The notes under the pieces: generated by a model
Databases searched by the model: none
The model's input: only the letters and a program-made list of their open reading frames with translations
What the model was told of the DNA's origin: nothing
Part shown: in pieces, positions 32,734 to 41,597 of the stretch
Position numbering within the stretch: position 1 is the stretch's first letter
How the letters are laid out: each line of letters starts with the position of its first letter
Assembly (NCBI RefSeq): GCF_042653205.1
Contig: NZ_JBHSHY010000010.1
Location: forward strand, 1-64,000
Direction of reading: 5' to 3'
Length of the DNA: 64,000 nt
Source: Paenibacillus_Z sp042653205
GTDB lineage: Bacteria; Bacillota; Bacilli; Paenibacillales; Paenibacillaceae
Position numbers and translations under genes: made by a program

Positions 32734-33894
32734 TCAGCGCAGCTGGAAGCGGTAGACGTCGCTTCCCGAGACGCCTTCGGACACGCCGAACAGCACGTTC
32801 CCGTCCGGGCTCCAGGCCAGGCTCCGCACGATGCTCGGCACGTAATAGACGCTGGAGGCGTCCGTCAAGCCGCCGCCGCCGAAGCGGGCGACTTTGATGC
32901 TCTGCATGCCGGCGGTTTCGGGCTGCACGTAGGCGACGACGTCCCGCGCCGGATCGACCGCAAGGCTCGCGAACGCGCCTTCCGCGAGCAGGGCGGGCTT
33001 TTGTCCGCTTGCGGCCGAATAGAGCCCTTCGACCCCGTTCAACGTTCCGGACAGCAGCACGCCGCCGCCGCGCAGCGGCACGAACGCCTTGATGTCGCCG
33101 GCCGCTTCTTCCGCGATGTCGCCGGTCGCCGCATCGACGGAAAGGACGAGGCTTTGCTCCCGGTCCGGCAGGAAGTACTGCAGGTAGACGCGGTCAGCGT
33201 TCGGGGATGATGCCATCGCCATCATTTTGCCCAGTCCCAGCTTGCCCTTCCGGTTTTCGGCCGCCAGGAAGCTTTCGAGCGCGTCGGTCGTCACGACGAT
33301 GTCGGTTCGTCCGGTGCGCAAGTCCCGCAGCGCGACCTCGCGGTTGGTCAGCTCCAGCACGCGTCCGTCGGCGAGCAGGCTCTGCCAGTTCTCCCAGTCG
33401 CCCGATTTGCTCAAGCGCGTGTCCGTCGGGCGCATGGCCCCCAGATCGTACCAGACCGTCTCGTTCGCGCCCGCGATGGCCTTCTGGTAGACCAGCGTCG
33501 TCTTGTCCGGCGACAGGGCGTACGTCTGGAGCCCGGCGTCGGACAACACCGCCGTTTGCCGCTCGCTCGCCACGTCGAGGACCGTCAGGCTGACTCGCGC
33601 GGGCGACGTGTCGACGGCCGATTGCGTCGACATGAAGAGGCGGTCGCCGCCGAGCGGCGCCATGCCGAGGACGGTGTCGGCGAGATGCCGCTTGACCGCC
33701 CCCTCGACGCGAAAGCCGGCTTCCGCGCCGTCCTCCAGCTGCGAGCGGTCCAGCACGAACGTCTTGTCTCCGCCGAAGGAACGCAGGTAGACGTTCCCGA
33801 CGCCGAGGAACGACGCGGCGACGAGCGCCGCCATGACGGCGAGCCCGAGCGCGCGGACGGCGGCCCTCCTCAGGTTTCGTAGATCGTTACGCAT
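32734..33894 (-). CDS. Membrane-anchored beta-propeller-like protein
   Basis: 386 residues. An N-terminal membrane anchor (LGLAVMAALVAASFLGVG, ~17-34) with a basic cytoplasmic start, then repeated four-strand blades of TolB/WD40-like type (VLDVASERQTAVLSDAG, YALSPDKTTLVYQK, SLAWSPDGNVLFGVSE). It overlaps the preceding histidine kinase gene by 8 nt, so it is the third gene of a regulator-kinase-propeller operon. Likely an extracytoplasmic sensor accessory or ligand-binding partner of the kinase; that role is inference. No enzymatic motif seen. Confidence 0.75.
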   Translation of the reverse strand: MRNDLRNLRRAAVRALGLAVMAALVAASFLGVGNVYLRSFGGDKTFVLDRSQLEDGAEAGFRVEGAVKRHLADTVLGMAPLGGDRLFMSTQSAVDTSPARVSLTVLDVASERQTAVLSDAGLQTYALSPDKTTLVYQKAIAGANETVWYDLGAMRPTDTRLSKSGDWENWQSLLADGRVLELTNREVALRDLRTGRTDIVVTTDALESFLAAENRKGKLGLGKMMAMASSPNADRVYLQYFLPDREQSLVLSVDAATGDIAEEAAGDIKAFVPLRGGGVLLSGTLNGVEGLYSAASGQKPALLAEGAFASLAVDPARDVVAYVQPETAGMQSIKVARFGGGGLTDASSVYYVPSIVRSLAWSPDGNVLFGVSEGVSGSDVYRFQLR

Positions 33895-35368
33895 GCGCCG
33901 CCCCTCCCAGCTCGATCGTCAGCGTCGTCCCTTTGCCCGGGGTGCTGCGGATATCTGCCCGTCCGCCGTGCCGTTCGGCGACGGTCTTGACGATGGCGAG
34001 GCCGAGACCGGCGCTGCCGCGCTCTTCCTCCGGCTTGTCGCCGGGCACGCGGTAAAACGGCTCGAACAACCGCGCCGCGTGCTCTGGCGGAATGCCGGGG
34101 CCGCGGTCGCGGACCGCGATGCGGACCGCCTCCGGTCCGGAACGCGCCGCCCGCACATCGACGGCCGAATCGACGCCGCCGTACTTCACGGCGTTATCGA
34201 TGACGTTCAGCAGCATCTCCCGCAGCTTCTCCCGGTCGCCGCGCAGCGTCAGGCATTCCTCGGCGTCACAGCGGATCACGATGCCGTACTTGCCGGCCTT
34301 CACCTGCATGTCCTCGCAGAGGCTCCGCACCAGCGCGGTCAGGTCCACGGGCTCCGACCGATAGGCGATCCGCTCGGAACCGGACGTCGAGAAGGCCAGG
34401 ATCTGCACGACTTTGTCGTTCAACCGCTGGCTCTCCTCGATGATGTACCGGATGCCTTTGTCAAAGAACGGCCGGTCCGTGAAGCCGTTCTCCTCCATTA
34501 GCTGCGCGTAGCCGCGTATCGTCGCGAGCGGCGTCTTGAGCTCATGGGTCACGTTATCGAAGAAGGTTTTGCTCATGTCTTGGGTGATCTTGAGCGCGTC
34601 CCGTTCCCGTTCGATCGTGGCGAACTGCTCGCGGATTTTCTCCACCATGCCGTTGAAGGCCCGGGCGAGCCGGGCGAGCTCGTCGTTACCGTCCGGAGCC
34701 GCCACCGGCTCGTAGAGGCCCTCGGACACGCGGCCGAGGCTGCGCGCAAGCCGGTCGACCGGGCGCGTGATCCGGTCCGCCAGCCAAGCGGCGGTCAGGA
34801 ACACGAGCACGAAGATGCCTACCGCGAACCAGCGAAGCGCGGTCAGGAACCGGCTCGTGAACGTATCGAGGTCGGCATAGCGCTTCACCGTGTTCACGAT
34901 GCCGATCCGCGTGCCGCCGGCCTCGATCGGGTTCGACAGGCTGATGAACGCGCCCGCGCCGTCGCGCCTGACCGAATAGGCGACATTGCCGCGCAGCGCC
35001 TGTGCGAAATCCGCGGAAGCGGGGGCCGAGTCCGCGTTCAGCGCCGAGAGGCTGCCGCCCCCCGCGTCGAAGACGGACACGGGGCTGCCCGCCGCGGCGC
35101 TCAGCTCCTTCACGAGCCCGTCGGCCTCGGCACGGAAGGCGTCCGCGTCCATCGCGATGTTTTTGGTCATAAAATATTGCTTGAGGTAAATGTTCATCGT
35201 CTTGGCGAGCTGCACGCCGTCCTGGCCGATGATCCGCGAGACGTTTTGCTCCGAGATCCGGATGGAGACGAGCAGCAGCGACAGCAGGCCGGCGACGATG
35301 ACGAGCGTGAAGGCGACGAGCATCTTGTCCCGGATCGACGAGTCCGGGCGGAAGCGCCGGCGCTTCAC
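33887..35368 (-). CDS. Sensor histidine kinase (HAMP, HisKA type)
   Basis: 493 residues. Two membrane helices (~15-36 and ~168-190) flank a ~130-residue extracellular sensor; a HAMP domain follows (DRITRPVDRLARSLGRVSEG). The HisKA motif FFDNVTHELKTPLATIRG carries His275; the HATPase domain has an N box (NVIDNAVKYGG), G1 (DRGPGIPPE) and G2 (GSAGLGLAIVK). The GTG start overlaps the regulator stop (GTGA), so the two are translationally coupled. It faces the VanY-like gene across a shared intergenic region, which makes that gene a candidate target of the pair. Confidence 0.93.
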   Translation of the reverse strand: MKRRRFRPDSSIRDKMLVAFTLVIVAGLLSLLLVSIRISEQNVSRIIGQDGVQLAKTMNIYLKQYFMTKNIAMDADAFRAEADGLVKELSAAAGSPVSVFDAGGGSLSALNADSAPASADFAQALRGNVAYSVRRDGAGAFISLSNPIEAGGTRIGIVNTVKRYADLDTFTSRFLTALRWFAVGIFVLVFLTAAWLADRITRPVDRLARSLGRVSEGLYEPVAAPDGNDELARLARAFNGMVEKIREQFATIERERDALKITQDMSKTFFDNVTHELKTPLATIRGYAQLMEENGFTDRPFFDKGIRYIIEESQRLNDKVVQILAFSTSGSERIAYRSEPVDLTALVRSLCEDMQVKAGKYGIVIRCDAEECLTLRGDREKLREMLLNVIDNAVKYGGVDSAVDVRAARSGPEAVRIAVRDRGPGIPPEHAARLFEPFYRVPGDKPEEERGSAGLGLAIVKTVAERHGGRADIRSTPGKGTTLTIELGGAAHA

Positions 35369-36063
35369 GGCATCCGGTAGCCGACGGCGAAGACGGTATC
35401 GATGACGGATACCTCGCCGGGCTTGTCCAGCTTCTTGCGCAGCCGCTGCACGTGAATGTCCACGGTTCGCGTATCGCCGGCAAAATCGTAGCCCCAGACG
35501 CGGTTCAGCAGCTGCGGCCGCGTAAAGACGATGCCCCGGTGCTCGGCGAAGAAGAGCAGCAGCTCGAACTCTTTGTTTTTCAGCTCGATCTTCGTGCCTT
35601 CGCGGCACACCAGGCGCTGCGCCTTGCGAATCTCGATGTCCCCGCGGAGCGCGATCGTCTCCGGCGCCTGCGCCGCCTCGCGTCCGATGACCTGCTCGAT
35701 GCGCCGGAACACGGCTTTGATCCGCACGACGACTTCGCGGACGTCGAACGGCTTGGTAATGTAATCGTCGGCCCCGAGCTCCATGCCGAGCAGCTTGTCG
35801 ACCATGTCGGACTTGGCGGTCAGCATGATGATCGGAATGTTCCAGCCTTCACGGGATGCGGTCCGGCATAGGTCGAAGCCGCTCATGTCGGGCAGCATCA
35901 AGTCGAGCAGGATGAGGTCCGGCCGGCTCGCGCGGACCCGATTGGCCGCCTCGGTCCCGGAACCGGCGCTCGCCGCCGCGAAGCCTTCCCGCTCGAGCGC
36001 GTAGACGAGCAGCTCCGAGAGCGCCTTCTCGTCCTCGACGACCAGGATGGTGCGTTTATCCAT
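35365..36063 (-). CDS. OmpR/PhoP-family response regulator
   Basis: 232 residues. Receiver domain with acidic pocket E10/D11 and phospho-acceptor Asp54 (PDLILLDLMLPDMSG), then a winged-helix DNA-binding domain (ELKNKEFELLLFFAEHRGIV, VWGYDFAGDTRTVDIHVQRLRKKL). First gene of the operon with the HisKA kinase and the propeller protein. Divergent to the VanY-like carboxypeptidase at 36280, with a 216-bp shared region. Confidence 0.95.
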   Translation of the reverse strand: MDKRTILVVEDEKALSELLVYALEREGFAAASAGSGTEAANRVRASRPDLILLDLMLPDMSGFDLCRTASREGWNIPIIMLTAKSDMVDKLLGMELGADDYITKPFDVREVVVRIKAVFRRIEQVIGREAAQAPETIALRGDIEIRKAQRLVCREGTKIELKNKEFELLLFFAEHRGIVFTRPQLLNRVWGYDFAGDTRTVDIHVQRLRKKLDKPGEVSVIDTVFAVGYRMP

Positions 36064-36279
36064 AGTTGAAAGCCTCCGTGAAAGTGTGCGTTCCCCTCAT
36101 CTTAGCAGGAGATTGCGGGGTTATTATGCGCAGCGCCATGATTTTACAATCTGGTTACAAGTCGGCCGCATGCCGGATACATCGCTGCTTCAATCGGCAA
36201 CAGGACGCCGGTACACTGGGAGTAAACCAAGGCGCGGCGGCATTCCCGCGCGCCGGAGATAAAGGAGAACGAATCGAAC

Positions 36280-37197
36280 ATGAAGTCAACCTGGTGGATC
36301 CCGCTGCTGCTTGCCGCGATGCTGATGACGTTAACGGCCTGCGCCGGCGGGCCTTTTCAATCGAAAGCCGCTTCCGGGAGCGGCCTTGCGGGACAGGCCT
36401 CCGGCGACGCGGACGGCCGGCTCGCCGACGGCGGCGGCCCGAATGAACAAGCCGGCGGGGCTGCCGGTCAGCCTGACGGGCGCGCGGACGCGGCGGCCGG
36501 CGGCGCCGGCCAAGCGCCGGCGAACAGCGGCGGCGAGACGCCGGCGAGCGGCGGCGGAGCGGACGCCGAAGCCCGGCAGACGGTCGCAGAGCCGGACGCC
36601 GTGACGGCGCTCGTCAACAAGCGCAACAAGCTGCCGGACGCGTACGAACCGGACGACCTCGTGTATCCGGACGTCAAGTTCACGTTCCGCGAAAAGATCG
36701 AGAAGCGGATGATGCGCAAAGAAGCCGCGGACGCGCTCGAGGGGCTCTTCGCGGCCGCGAAGAAGGACGGCCTGCCCTTGGCCGGCGTGTCGGCGTACCG
36801 CTCGTTCAAACGGCAGAAGGAGCTGTTCGACCGCTACGTACGCGAGGACGGTCTCGCGAAAGCGGAGACGTACAGCGCCTATCCGGGCACGAGCGAGCAC
36901 GAGACGGGACTCGCGATCGACGTCTCCGGCGCGGACGGCACGTGCCAGGCGACGGCTTGCTTCGCGGACAAGCCGGAGGCGGCTTGGCTCGCCGAGCACG
37001 CGCACGAATACGGCTTTATCATTCGGTATCCGAAGGGGAAAGAAGCCGTGACGGGCTACGTCTACGAGCCATGGCACCTCCGTTACGTCGGCGAGGCAAC
37101 GGCTGCAGCCATGTACGGGCAGGGCTTGACGCTCGAGGAATACGAAGGCGCGGCCGCCGTGACCGCGCCGGGCGGCGACGCGGGGGCTGCGCGATGA
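36280..37197 (+). CDS. VanY-like D-alanyl-D-alanine carboxypeptidase lipoprotein (M15B)
   Basis: 305 residues. Lipoprotein signal with lipobox LTAC (Cys21), then a ~90-residue Gly/Ala/Asp-rich disordered linker, then the VanY domain (~125-285). Zinc ligands are His207 and Asp214 in SEHETGLAID and His266 in EPWHLRYVG; the Arg/Ser region VSAYRSFKRQ is present. The enzyme trims terminal D-Ala from peptidoglycan stems outside the membrane. Its stop codon overlaps the ECF sigma start (ATGA, 37194-37197). The upstream region is shared with a divergent two-component operon. No vancomycin-resistance ligase genes lie nearby, so a general wall-remodelling role is likelier. Confidence 0.9.
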   Translation: MKSTWWIPLLLAAMLMTLTACAGGPFQSKAASGSGLAGQASGDADGRLADGGGPNEQAGGAAGQPDGRADAAAGGAGQAPANSGGETPASGGGADAEARQTVAEPDAVTALVNKRNKLPDAYEPDDLVYPDVKFTFREKIEKRMMRKEAADALEGLFAAAKKDGLPLAGVSAYRSFKRQKELFDRYVREDGLAKAETYSAYPGTSEHETGLAIDVSGADGTCQATACFADKPEAAWLAEHAHEYGFIIRYPKGKEAVTGYVYEPWHLRYVGEATAAAMYGQGLTLEEYEGAAAVTAPGGDAGAAR

Positions 37198-37715
37198 GCG
37201 GCGCGGGGCAGCTGGCTGCCGCATCGGAACGGGAGGCGAGAGAGGAGGAGTTCAACCGGCTGTACGCGCGGTACGAGCGGCTCGTCCACGCTACGGCCTA
37301 CGCGATCGTCCGGGACCGGTATTTGGCCCAGGACATCGCGCAGGAGGTATTTCTAAACATCTACGCCCGCCTCGATTCGGTGCGGAACGCCGCGAATCCG
37401 GAAGCTTGGATGACGACCGTTGCGCGGAACAAGGCGATCGATTACCGCCGCAAGGCGAGCGGGCGCGTGCTGCTGACGGACCGGGTCGAGCGCTGGAGCG
37501 CGGCGGCCTCCGGCCCGGACCGCGCCTCGGTCGCCGAAGACGCGCTTCGGCTGATTCTGCGGCTGGATCCGCTGCTGCGCCAGCCGCTCCTGCTCATCTA
37601 CGCGCACGACCTGACCTACGAGCAGATCGCGCGCGCCGAGCGCCTGACGGTGGCCGCCGTGAAGACGCGCATCCACCGCGCGCGGAAACAGCTGCGCGCC
37701 ATGGCGCGGGACTAA
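37194..37715 (+). CDS. ECF-type RNA polymerase sigma factor
   Basis: 173 residues. Region 2 (FNRLYARYERLVHATAYAIV, then RDRYLAQDIAQEVFLNIYAR and NPEAWMTTVARNKAIDYRRK) and region 4 (LLLIYAHDLTYEQIARAERL then TVAAVKTRIHRARKQLRAM) are clear. ATG 37194 overlaps the VanY-like stop, so the two are translationally coupled. No anti-sigma gene follows: a long hairpin comes next, then an unrelated operon. Control may therefore come from the coupled lipoprotein, from transcription, or from an unlinked anti-sigma factor. Confidence 0.92.
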   Translation: MSGAGQLAAASEREAREEEFNRLYARYERLVHATAYAIVRDRYLAQDIAQEVFLNIYARLDSVRNAANPEAWMTTVARNKAIDYRRKASGRVLLTDRVERWSAAASGPDRASVAEDALRLILRLDPLLRQPLLLIYAHDLTYEQIARAERLTVAAVKTRIHRARKQLRAMARD

Positions 37716-37745
37716 GCGCGCGTCCGCCGGCGCGCCGGCCCGCAC

Positions 37746-37793
37746 GAACAGAAAGAGCCTTTGCCCCTGCGGGAGCAAAGGTTCTTTCTGTTC
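37746..37793 (+). terminator. Long hairpin after the sigma factor gene
   Basis: A 19-bp stem (GAACAGAAAGAGCCTTTGC and its complement with one G-U pair) with a 10-nt loop. The T-rich descending arm lacks a following T run, but the position 30 nt after the stop supports termination. Confidence 0.7.
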
Positions 37794-37966
37794 ATACCCG
37801 CGCGGGGCGGCTGTCAACCGCGCCGCGGTCAACCGCGCCTCCGGCCGCTATGCCGCCCTGCGGCGGAACGCCCCGCGCGCGCATAAGACAACATCCCGCC
37901 GCTATATGATGATACAAGGCGTCTTAAAGCCGGCGCACTCGGCCAAGCGCGAAGGAGGAGACGACG

Positions 37967-40294
37967 GTGGATACGATCGGCAAGGGCGTGCCGAGGCTGG
38001 AATCGCGGGACAAGGTGACGGGCTTCGCCCGCTATACGAACGATACGGAAGCGTCCCGCCTGCTGCACGGGTGGCTGGTGACGAGCCCCCATGCTCATGC
38101 GCGGATCGTCGCCATCGACGCTTCCGACGCGTTGAAGCTCGGAGGCGTGCGCGCCGTCGTGACCGGGGAGGCGCATCCGGAGCCGACGGGGCCGCTGCTC
38201 GCCGACCGGCCGCCGCTGGCCTACGGCAAGGCGCGCTATTTCGGCGAGCCGATCGCGGTGGTCGTCGCCGACACGGAGCGTCTCGCGAAGCTGGCGGCGG
38301 GACGGATCCGCACCGCGTTCGAGCCCCTGCCGGCCGTGCGGTCCCCGAGCGCGGCCCTGCTGCCGGACGCGCCGCTCGTGCACGACGACCCGGCCGCGTA
38401 CCGCCGGTACGGAGACGTGTACCCCGAGCCGAACAGCAATATCGGCAGCCGCACCCGCATCCGCAAAGGCGACATGAATGCAGGGTGGGCGGCCAGCGAC
38501 GTCATCGTGGAGACTTCGCTGCGGTTCGGCCCGTCCGACCACGCCGCGATGGAGCCGCGCTCCGCCATCGTGGAGATCATGCCGAGCGGGCTCGTGCGGA
38601 TCGAGTCGTCGACGCAGGACGGCTTTCATATGGGTCCGCTGTTCGAGCAGGTATTCGGCTTGAAGCAGACACAGGTCGCGACGCGCGTTCCTTTCGTCGG
38701 GGGCGCGTTCGGCGGGAAGGGCTCCGTGCAGCTGGAATATATCGCGTACCTGGCTTCGAAGGCGTGCGGGGGGCTGCCCGTCAAGATCAACAACGTCCGG
38801 GAGACGGACATGGCCGGCTCGCCCAGCCATATTGGCCTGGAAGCGGCCGTAAAGGTGGGCGCCTCGCGGGACGGCAAGCTGCAGGCCGTGGACATCACGT
38901 ATTTATTCGATACCGGCGGCTACACGGATCTGGGACCTTCGGTGGCGAAGGCCGCAGCGGTCGACTGCACGGGGCCGTACCGCGTCGACAACGTCCGCTG
39001 CGACTCGCTGTGCGTGTATACGAACCATCCGTACGCGACGGCCTTCCGGGGCTTCGGCCATACGGAATCGCATTACTGCATCGAGCGGGCGATGGACCTG
39101 CTGGCGGACAGACTCGGGATGGATCCGCTCGCGCTGCGGCTGTTGAACGCCGTCAAGCCGGGGGACACGACGCCGACGCAGGCGCCGCTGAACCGCAGCA
39201 ACCTGGGCGACGTGGAGCAGTGCATCGCGCGGCTGAAGACGCTGATCCGCTGGGAGGACGGCAGGCGGGTCGAGGACGCCGGCGGCAAGGTGAGGGCGAA
39301 GGGCGCGGCCTGCATATGGAAGACGTCCACGTCCAAGATCGACACCGGCAGCGGCGCGGTCGTCACGTTCAACCCGGACGGCAGCCTGAATCTCGGGGTC
39401 GGCCCGAGCGAGATCGGGCAGGGGAACCGGACCGCGATGGCGCAGCTGCTGGCCCGGCGGATGGACGTTCCGCTGTCGCGGGTGCGGGTCAAAATGGACG
39501 TCGACACGGAGCTGACCCCCGAGCATTGGAAGACGGTCGCAAGCTCGTCCACGATGATGGCCGGCCGGGCGGTGCTCGGCGCCGCGGACGACGCGCTCGC
39601 GCAGCTAAAGCGCAACGCCTCGCGCGTGCTGAAGCGCCCGCCGGAGGAGCTGGAGACCGCCGGCGGCGCGGTGTACGCCAGGGACGACCCGAAGCGGCGC
39701 CTGACGTTCGGCGACCTCGCGAACGGCTACGCCTATCCGGACGGGAGCACCGCCGGGGAACCGGTCATCGGCCGGGGGACGTTCCGGGTGCACGGGCTGC
39801 GGACGCTCGACCCCGAGACGGGCAAAGGCATTCCCGGCCCGCAGTGGACCGTCGGCGCGCAGGCCGTCGAAGTCGAGCTCGACACCCGCGACTGGACGTA
39901 CCGCATCCTGACGGCGGCGTCCGTGTTCGACGCCGGCCGCGTGCTGAACGAAGCGCTGGCGCGCGGGCAGGTCATGGGCGGCATGAACATGGGGCTCAGC
40001 TTCGCCACGCGCGAAGGCTTCCTGTTCGACGAAGCGGGCGCGGTGCTTAACCCGCAGCTGCGGACGTACAAGATCACCCGCTACGGGGAAACGCCGGACT
40101 ACTTGGTGGACTTCGTCGAGACGCCGTACCTCGACGGCCCGTACGGCGCGAGGGGCATCGGGGAGCACAGCACGATCGGCATGCCGGCGGCGCTCGCGAA
40201 CGCGCTGTCGGCCGCGGCCGGCGTCCCGCTGAACGAGCTTCCGCTGACCCCGGAGCTGATTTGGCGGCATAAGGAGGGCGGTGGACAGCCATGA
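37967..40294 (+). CDS. Molybdenum hydroxylase, molybdopterin-binding large subunit (xanthine dehydrogenase family)
   Basis: 775 residues. N-terminal a/b hammerhead domain (~10-115, VTGFARYTNDTEASRLLHG, YFGEPIAVVVADT) and two molybdopterin-binding domains (GGAFGGKGSVQLEYIA, AFRGFGHTESHYCIERAMD, GPSEIGQGNRTAMAQLLA). The conserved active-site Glu is at 733 (GARGIGEHSTIG). It catalyses hydroxylation of a heteroaromatic or aldehyde substrate with water as oxygen source; the substrate cannot be assigned. GTG 37967 follows GGAGGAG. First gene of a five-gene operon in the order large subunit, FAD, FeS, XdhC, MocA, which parallels the B. subtilis puc genes in content. Confidence 0.9.
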   Translation: MDTIGKGVPRLESRDKVTGFARYTNDTEASRLLHGWLVTSPHAHARIVAIDASDALKLGGVRAVVTGEAHPEPTGPLLADRPPLAYGKARYFGEPIAVVVADTERLAKLAAGRIRTAFEPLPAVRSPSAALLPDAPLVHDDPAAYRRYGDVYPEPNSNIGSRTRIRKGDMNAGWAASDVIVETSLRFGPSDHAAMEPRSAIVEIMPSGLVRIESSTQDGFHMGPLFEQVFGLKQTQVATRVPFVGGAFGGKGSVQLEYIAYLASKACGGLPVKINNVRETDMAGSPSHIGLEAAVKVGASRDGKLQAVDITYLFDTGGYTDLGPSVAKAAAVDCTGPYRVDNVRCDSLCVYTNHPYATAFRGFGHTESHYCIERAMDLLADRLGMDPLALRLLNAVKPGDTTPTQAPLNRSNLGDVEQCIARLKTLIRWEDGRRVEDAGGKVRAKGAACIWKTSTSKIDTGSGAVVTFNPDGSLNLGVGPSEIGQGNRTAMAQLLARRMDVPLSRVRVKMDVDTELTPEHWKTVASSSTMMAGRAVLGAADDALAQLKRNASRVLKRPPEELETAGGAVYARDDPKRRLTFGDLANGYAYPDGSTAGEPVIGRGTFRVHGLRTLDPETGKGIPGPQWTVGAQAVEVELDTRDWTYRILTAASVFDAGRVLNEALARGQVMGGMNMGLSFATREGFLFDEAGAVLNPQLRTYKITRYGETPDYLVDFVETPYLDGPYGARGIGEHSTIGMPAALANALSAAAGVPLNELPLTPELIWRHKEGGGQP

Positions 40295-41130
40295 TTGCGT
40301 ACGACTTCGAATATTTCCGGCCGGCGTCCGTCAGCGAAGCGGTCCGGCTGTACCGGCAGGCGGAGGCGCGAGGCCTGTCGCCGCTCTATTACGCGGGCGG
40401 CTCGGAGATCATCTCGATGGCGCGCCTGGAGCAGCTGCGCACCGGGGCGGTCATCGACATCAAGGCGATCCCCGACTGCTGCGTCATGGAATTCCGCGGC
40501 GGCCGGCTCGTCATCGGGGCGGCGGTGCCGCTGATCGCGGTGGAGGAGCATCCGCTGTTCCCGCTGCTCGCTGACACGGCGCGGGACGTGGCCGACCATA
40601 CGAACCGGAACCGCATCACCGTCGGCGGCAATTTATGCGGCCGGTTCTACTATCGGGAAGCGCTGCTGCCCTTCCTGCTCGCCGACGCCGAAGCCGTGCT
40701 CGCAGGGCCGGACGGGACGCGGACCGTGCCGATCGCCGATATTCTGAATGGCGAGCCGCGGCTCGCGCCGGGCGAGCTGCTCGTGCAGGTGATGGCCGAC
40801 CGCCGGTATTTCGGGCTGCCGTACGTGACGGTCAAGAAGACGAAGATGGAACGCATCGACTATCCGCTCGTCCGCGTGACGGCCTTGAAGACGGGCGAAG
40901 GCATCCGGATCGCGTTCAGCGGCGTCAGCGCCATACCGTTCCGTTCGGCGCGGCTGGAGGCGATCCTGAACGACGCCTCGCTCCCTATGGAGGAGCGGAT
41001 CGACCGCGCCATCGCGGAATGGCCGGCGCCGATATTGAGCGACATGCTCGCCTCGGCGGCGTACCGGACGTTCGTGCTGCGCAACACGCTGCAGGATACG
41101 ATGGCGGAATTGGAACGGAGGGGCATATGA
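40291..41130 (+). CDS. Molybdenum hydroxylase FAD-binding medium subunit
   Basis: 279 residues, opening MIAYDFEYFRPASVSEAVRL. The FAD-binding PCMH-type motifs are present: YYAGGSEIISMARL and DHTNRNRITVGGNLCGRF (the family usually reads TVGGNL). The C-terminal CO dehydrogenase flavoprotein domain follows from ~170. It passes electrons from the FeS subunit to the acceptor. Its start overlaps the large-subunit stop by 4 nt and its stop overlaps the FeS-subunit start (ATGA), so the operon is tightly coupled. Confidence 0.92.
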   Translation: MIAYDFEYFRPASVSEAVRLYRQAEARGLSPLYYAGGSEIISMARLEQLRTGAVIDIKAIPDCCVMEFRGGRLVIGAAVPLIAVEEHPLFPLLADTARDVADHTNRNRITVGGNLCGRFYYREALLPFLLADAEAVLAGPDGTRTVPIADILNGEPRLAPGELLVQVMADRRYFGLPYVTVKKTKMERIDYPLVRVTALKTGEGIRIAFSGVSAIPFRSARLEAILNDASLPMEERIDRAIAEWPAPILSDMLASAAYRTFVLRNTLQDTMAELERRGI

Positions 41131-41597
41131 GCGATCGGGGTATCGTCAAAGGCGAAATGGAGCTGCTGGCCAACGGCAAGCGGCGGCCCGTCGTCGTCCG
41201 CTCGGCGGATACGCTGCTGCGGGTGCTCCGCGAAAACTTGGGGCTCACGGGGGCGAAGGCCGGCTGCGAGAACGGCGACTGCGGCGCCTGCACGGTCATG
41301 CTGAACGGCCTCGCGGTCAAGTCCTGCCTGGTGCTGGCCATCGAGACGCACGGCATGCGCATCACGACCATCGAGGGCTTGGAGGACGCGCCGATCCAGC
41401 AGGCGTTCATCGACCATTTCGCGTTTCAATGCGGCTTCTGCACGTCGGGCTTCATCATGAATTGCCAGGCGCTCGTCGAACGGGTCCCGGATGCGGACGA
41501 AGCCGTCGTGACGGAATGGCTGCGCTCCAATATTTGCCGCTGCACGAGCTACCAGGAGATCCGGGCGGCGATCCATGCGGTGCTCGGTCGTGAATGA
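41127..41597 (+). CDS. Molybdenum hydroxylase 2Fe-2S small subunit
   Basis: 156 residues. Plant-type ferredoxin cluster ligands Cys47, Cys52, Cys55 (GCENGDCGACTV) and Cys67, and the second, helical-domain cluster ligands Cys102, Cys105 (CGFCTSGFIM), Cys137, Cys139 (ICRCTSY). All eight are present. Carries electrons between the molybdenum centre and FAD. ATGA overlap with the FAD subunit fixes the start at 41127; the earlier part of the same reading frame is antisense-free overlap with the FAD gene and not coding. Confidence 0.95.
   Translation: MSDRGIVKGEMELLANGKRRPVVVRSADTLLRVLRENLGLTGAKAGCENGDCGACTVMLNGLAVKSCLVLAIETHGMRITTIEGLEDAPIQQAFIDHFAFQCGFCTSGFIMNCQALVERVPDADEAVVTEWLRSNICRCTSYQEIRAAIHAVLGRE

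Noticed and set aside
32545..33210. Plus-strand Ser/Pro/Arg-rich frame of 221 codons
   Set aside because: No ribosome binding site, and most of it is antisense to the beta-propeller gene with its clear motifs.
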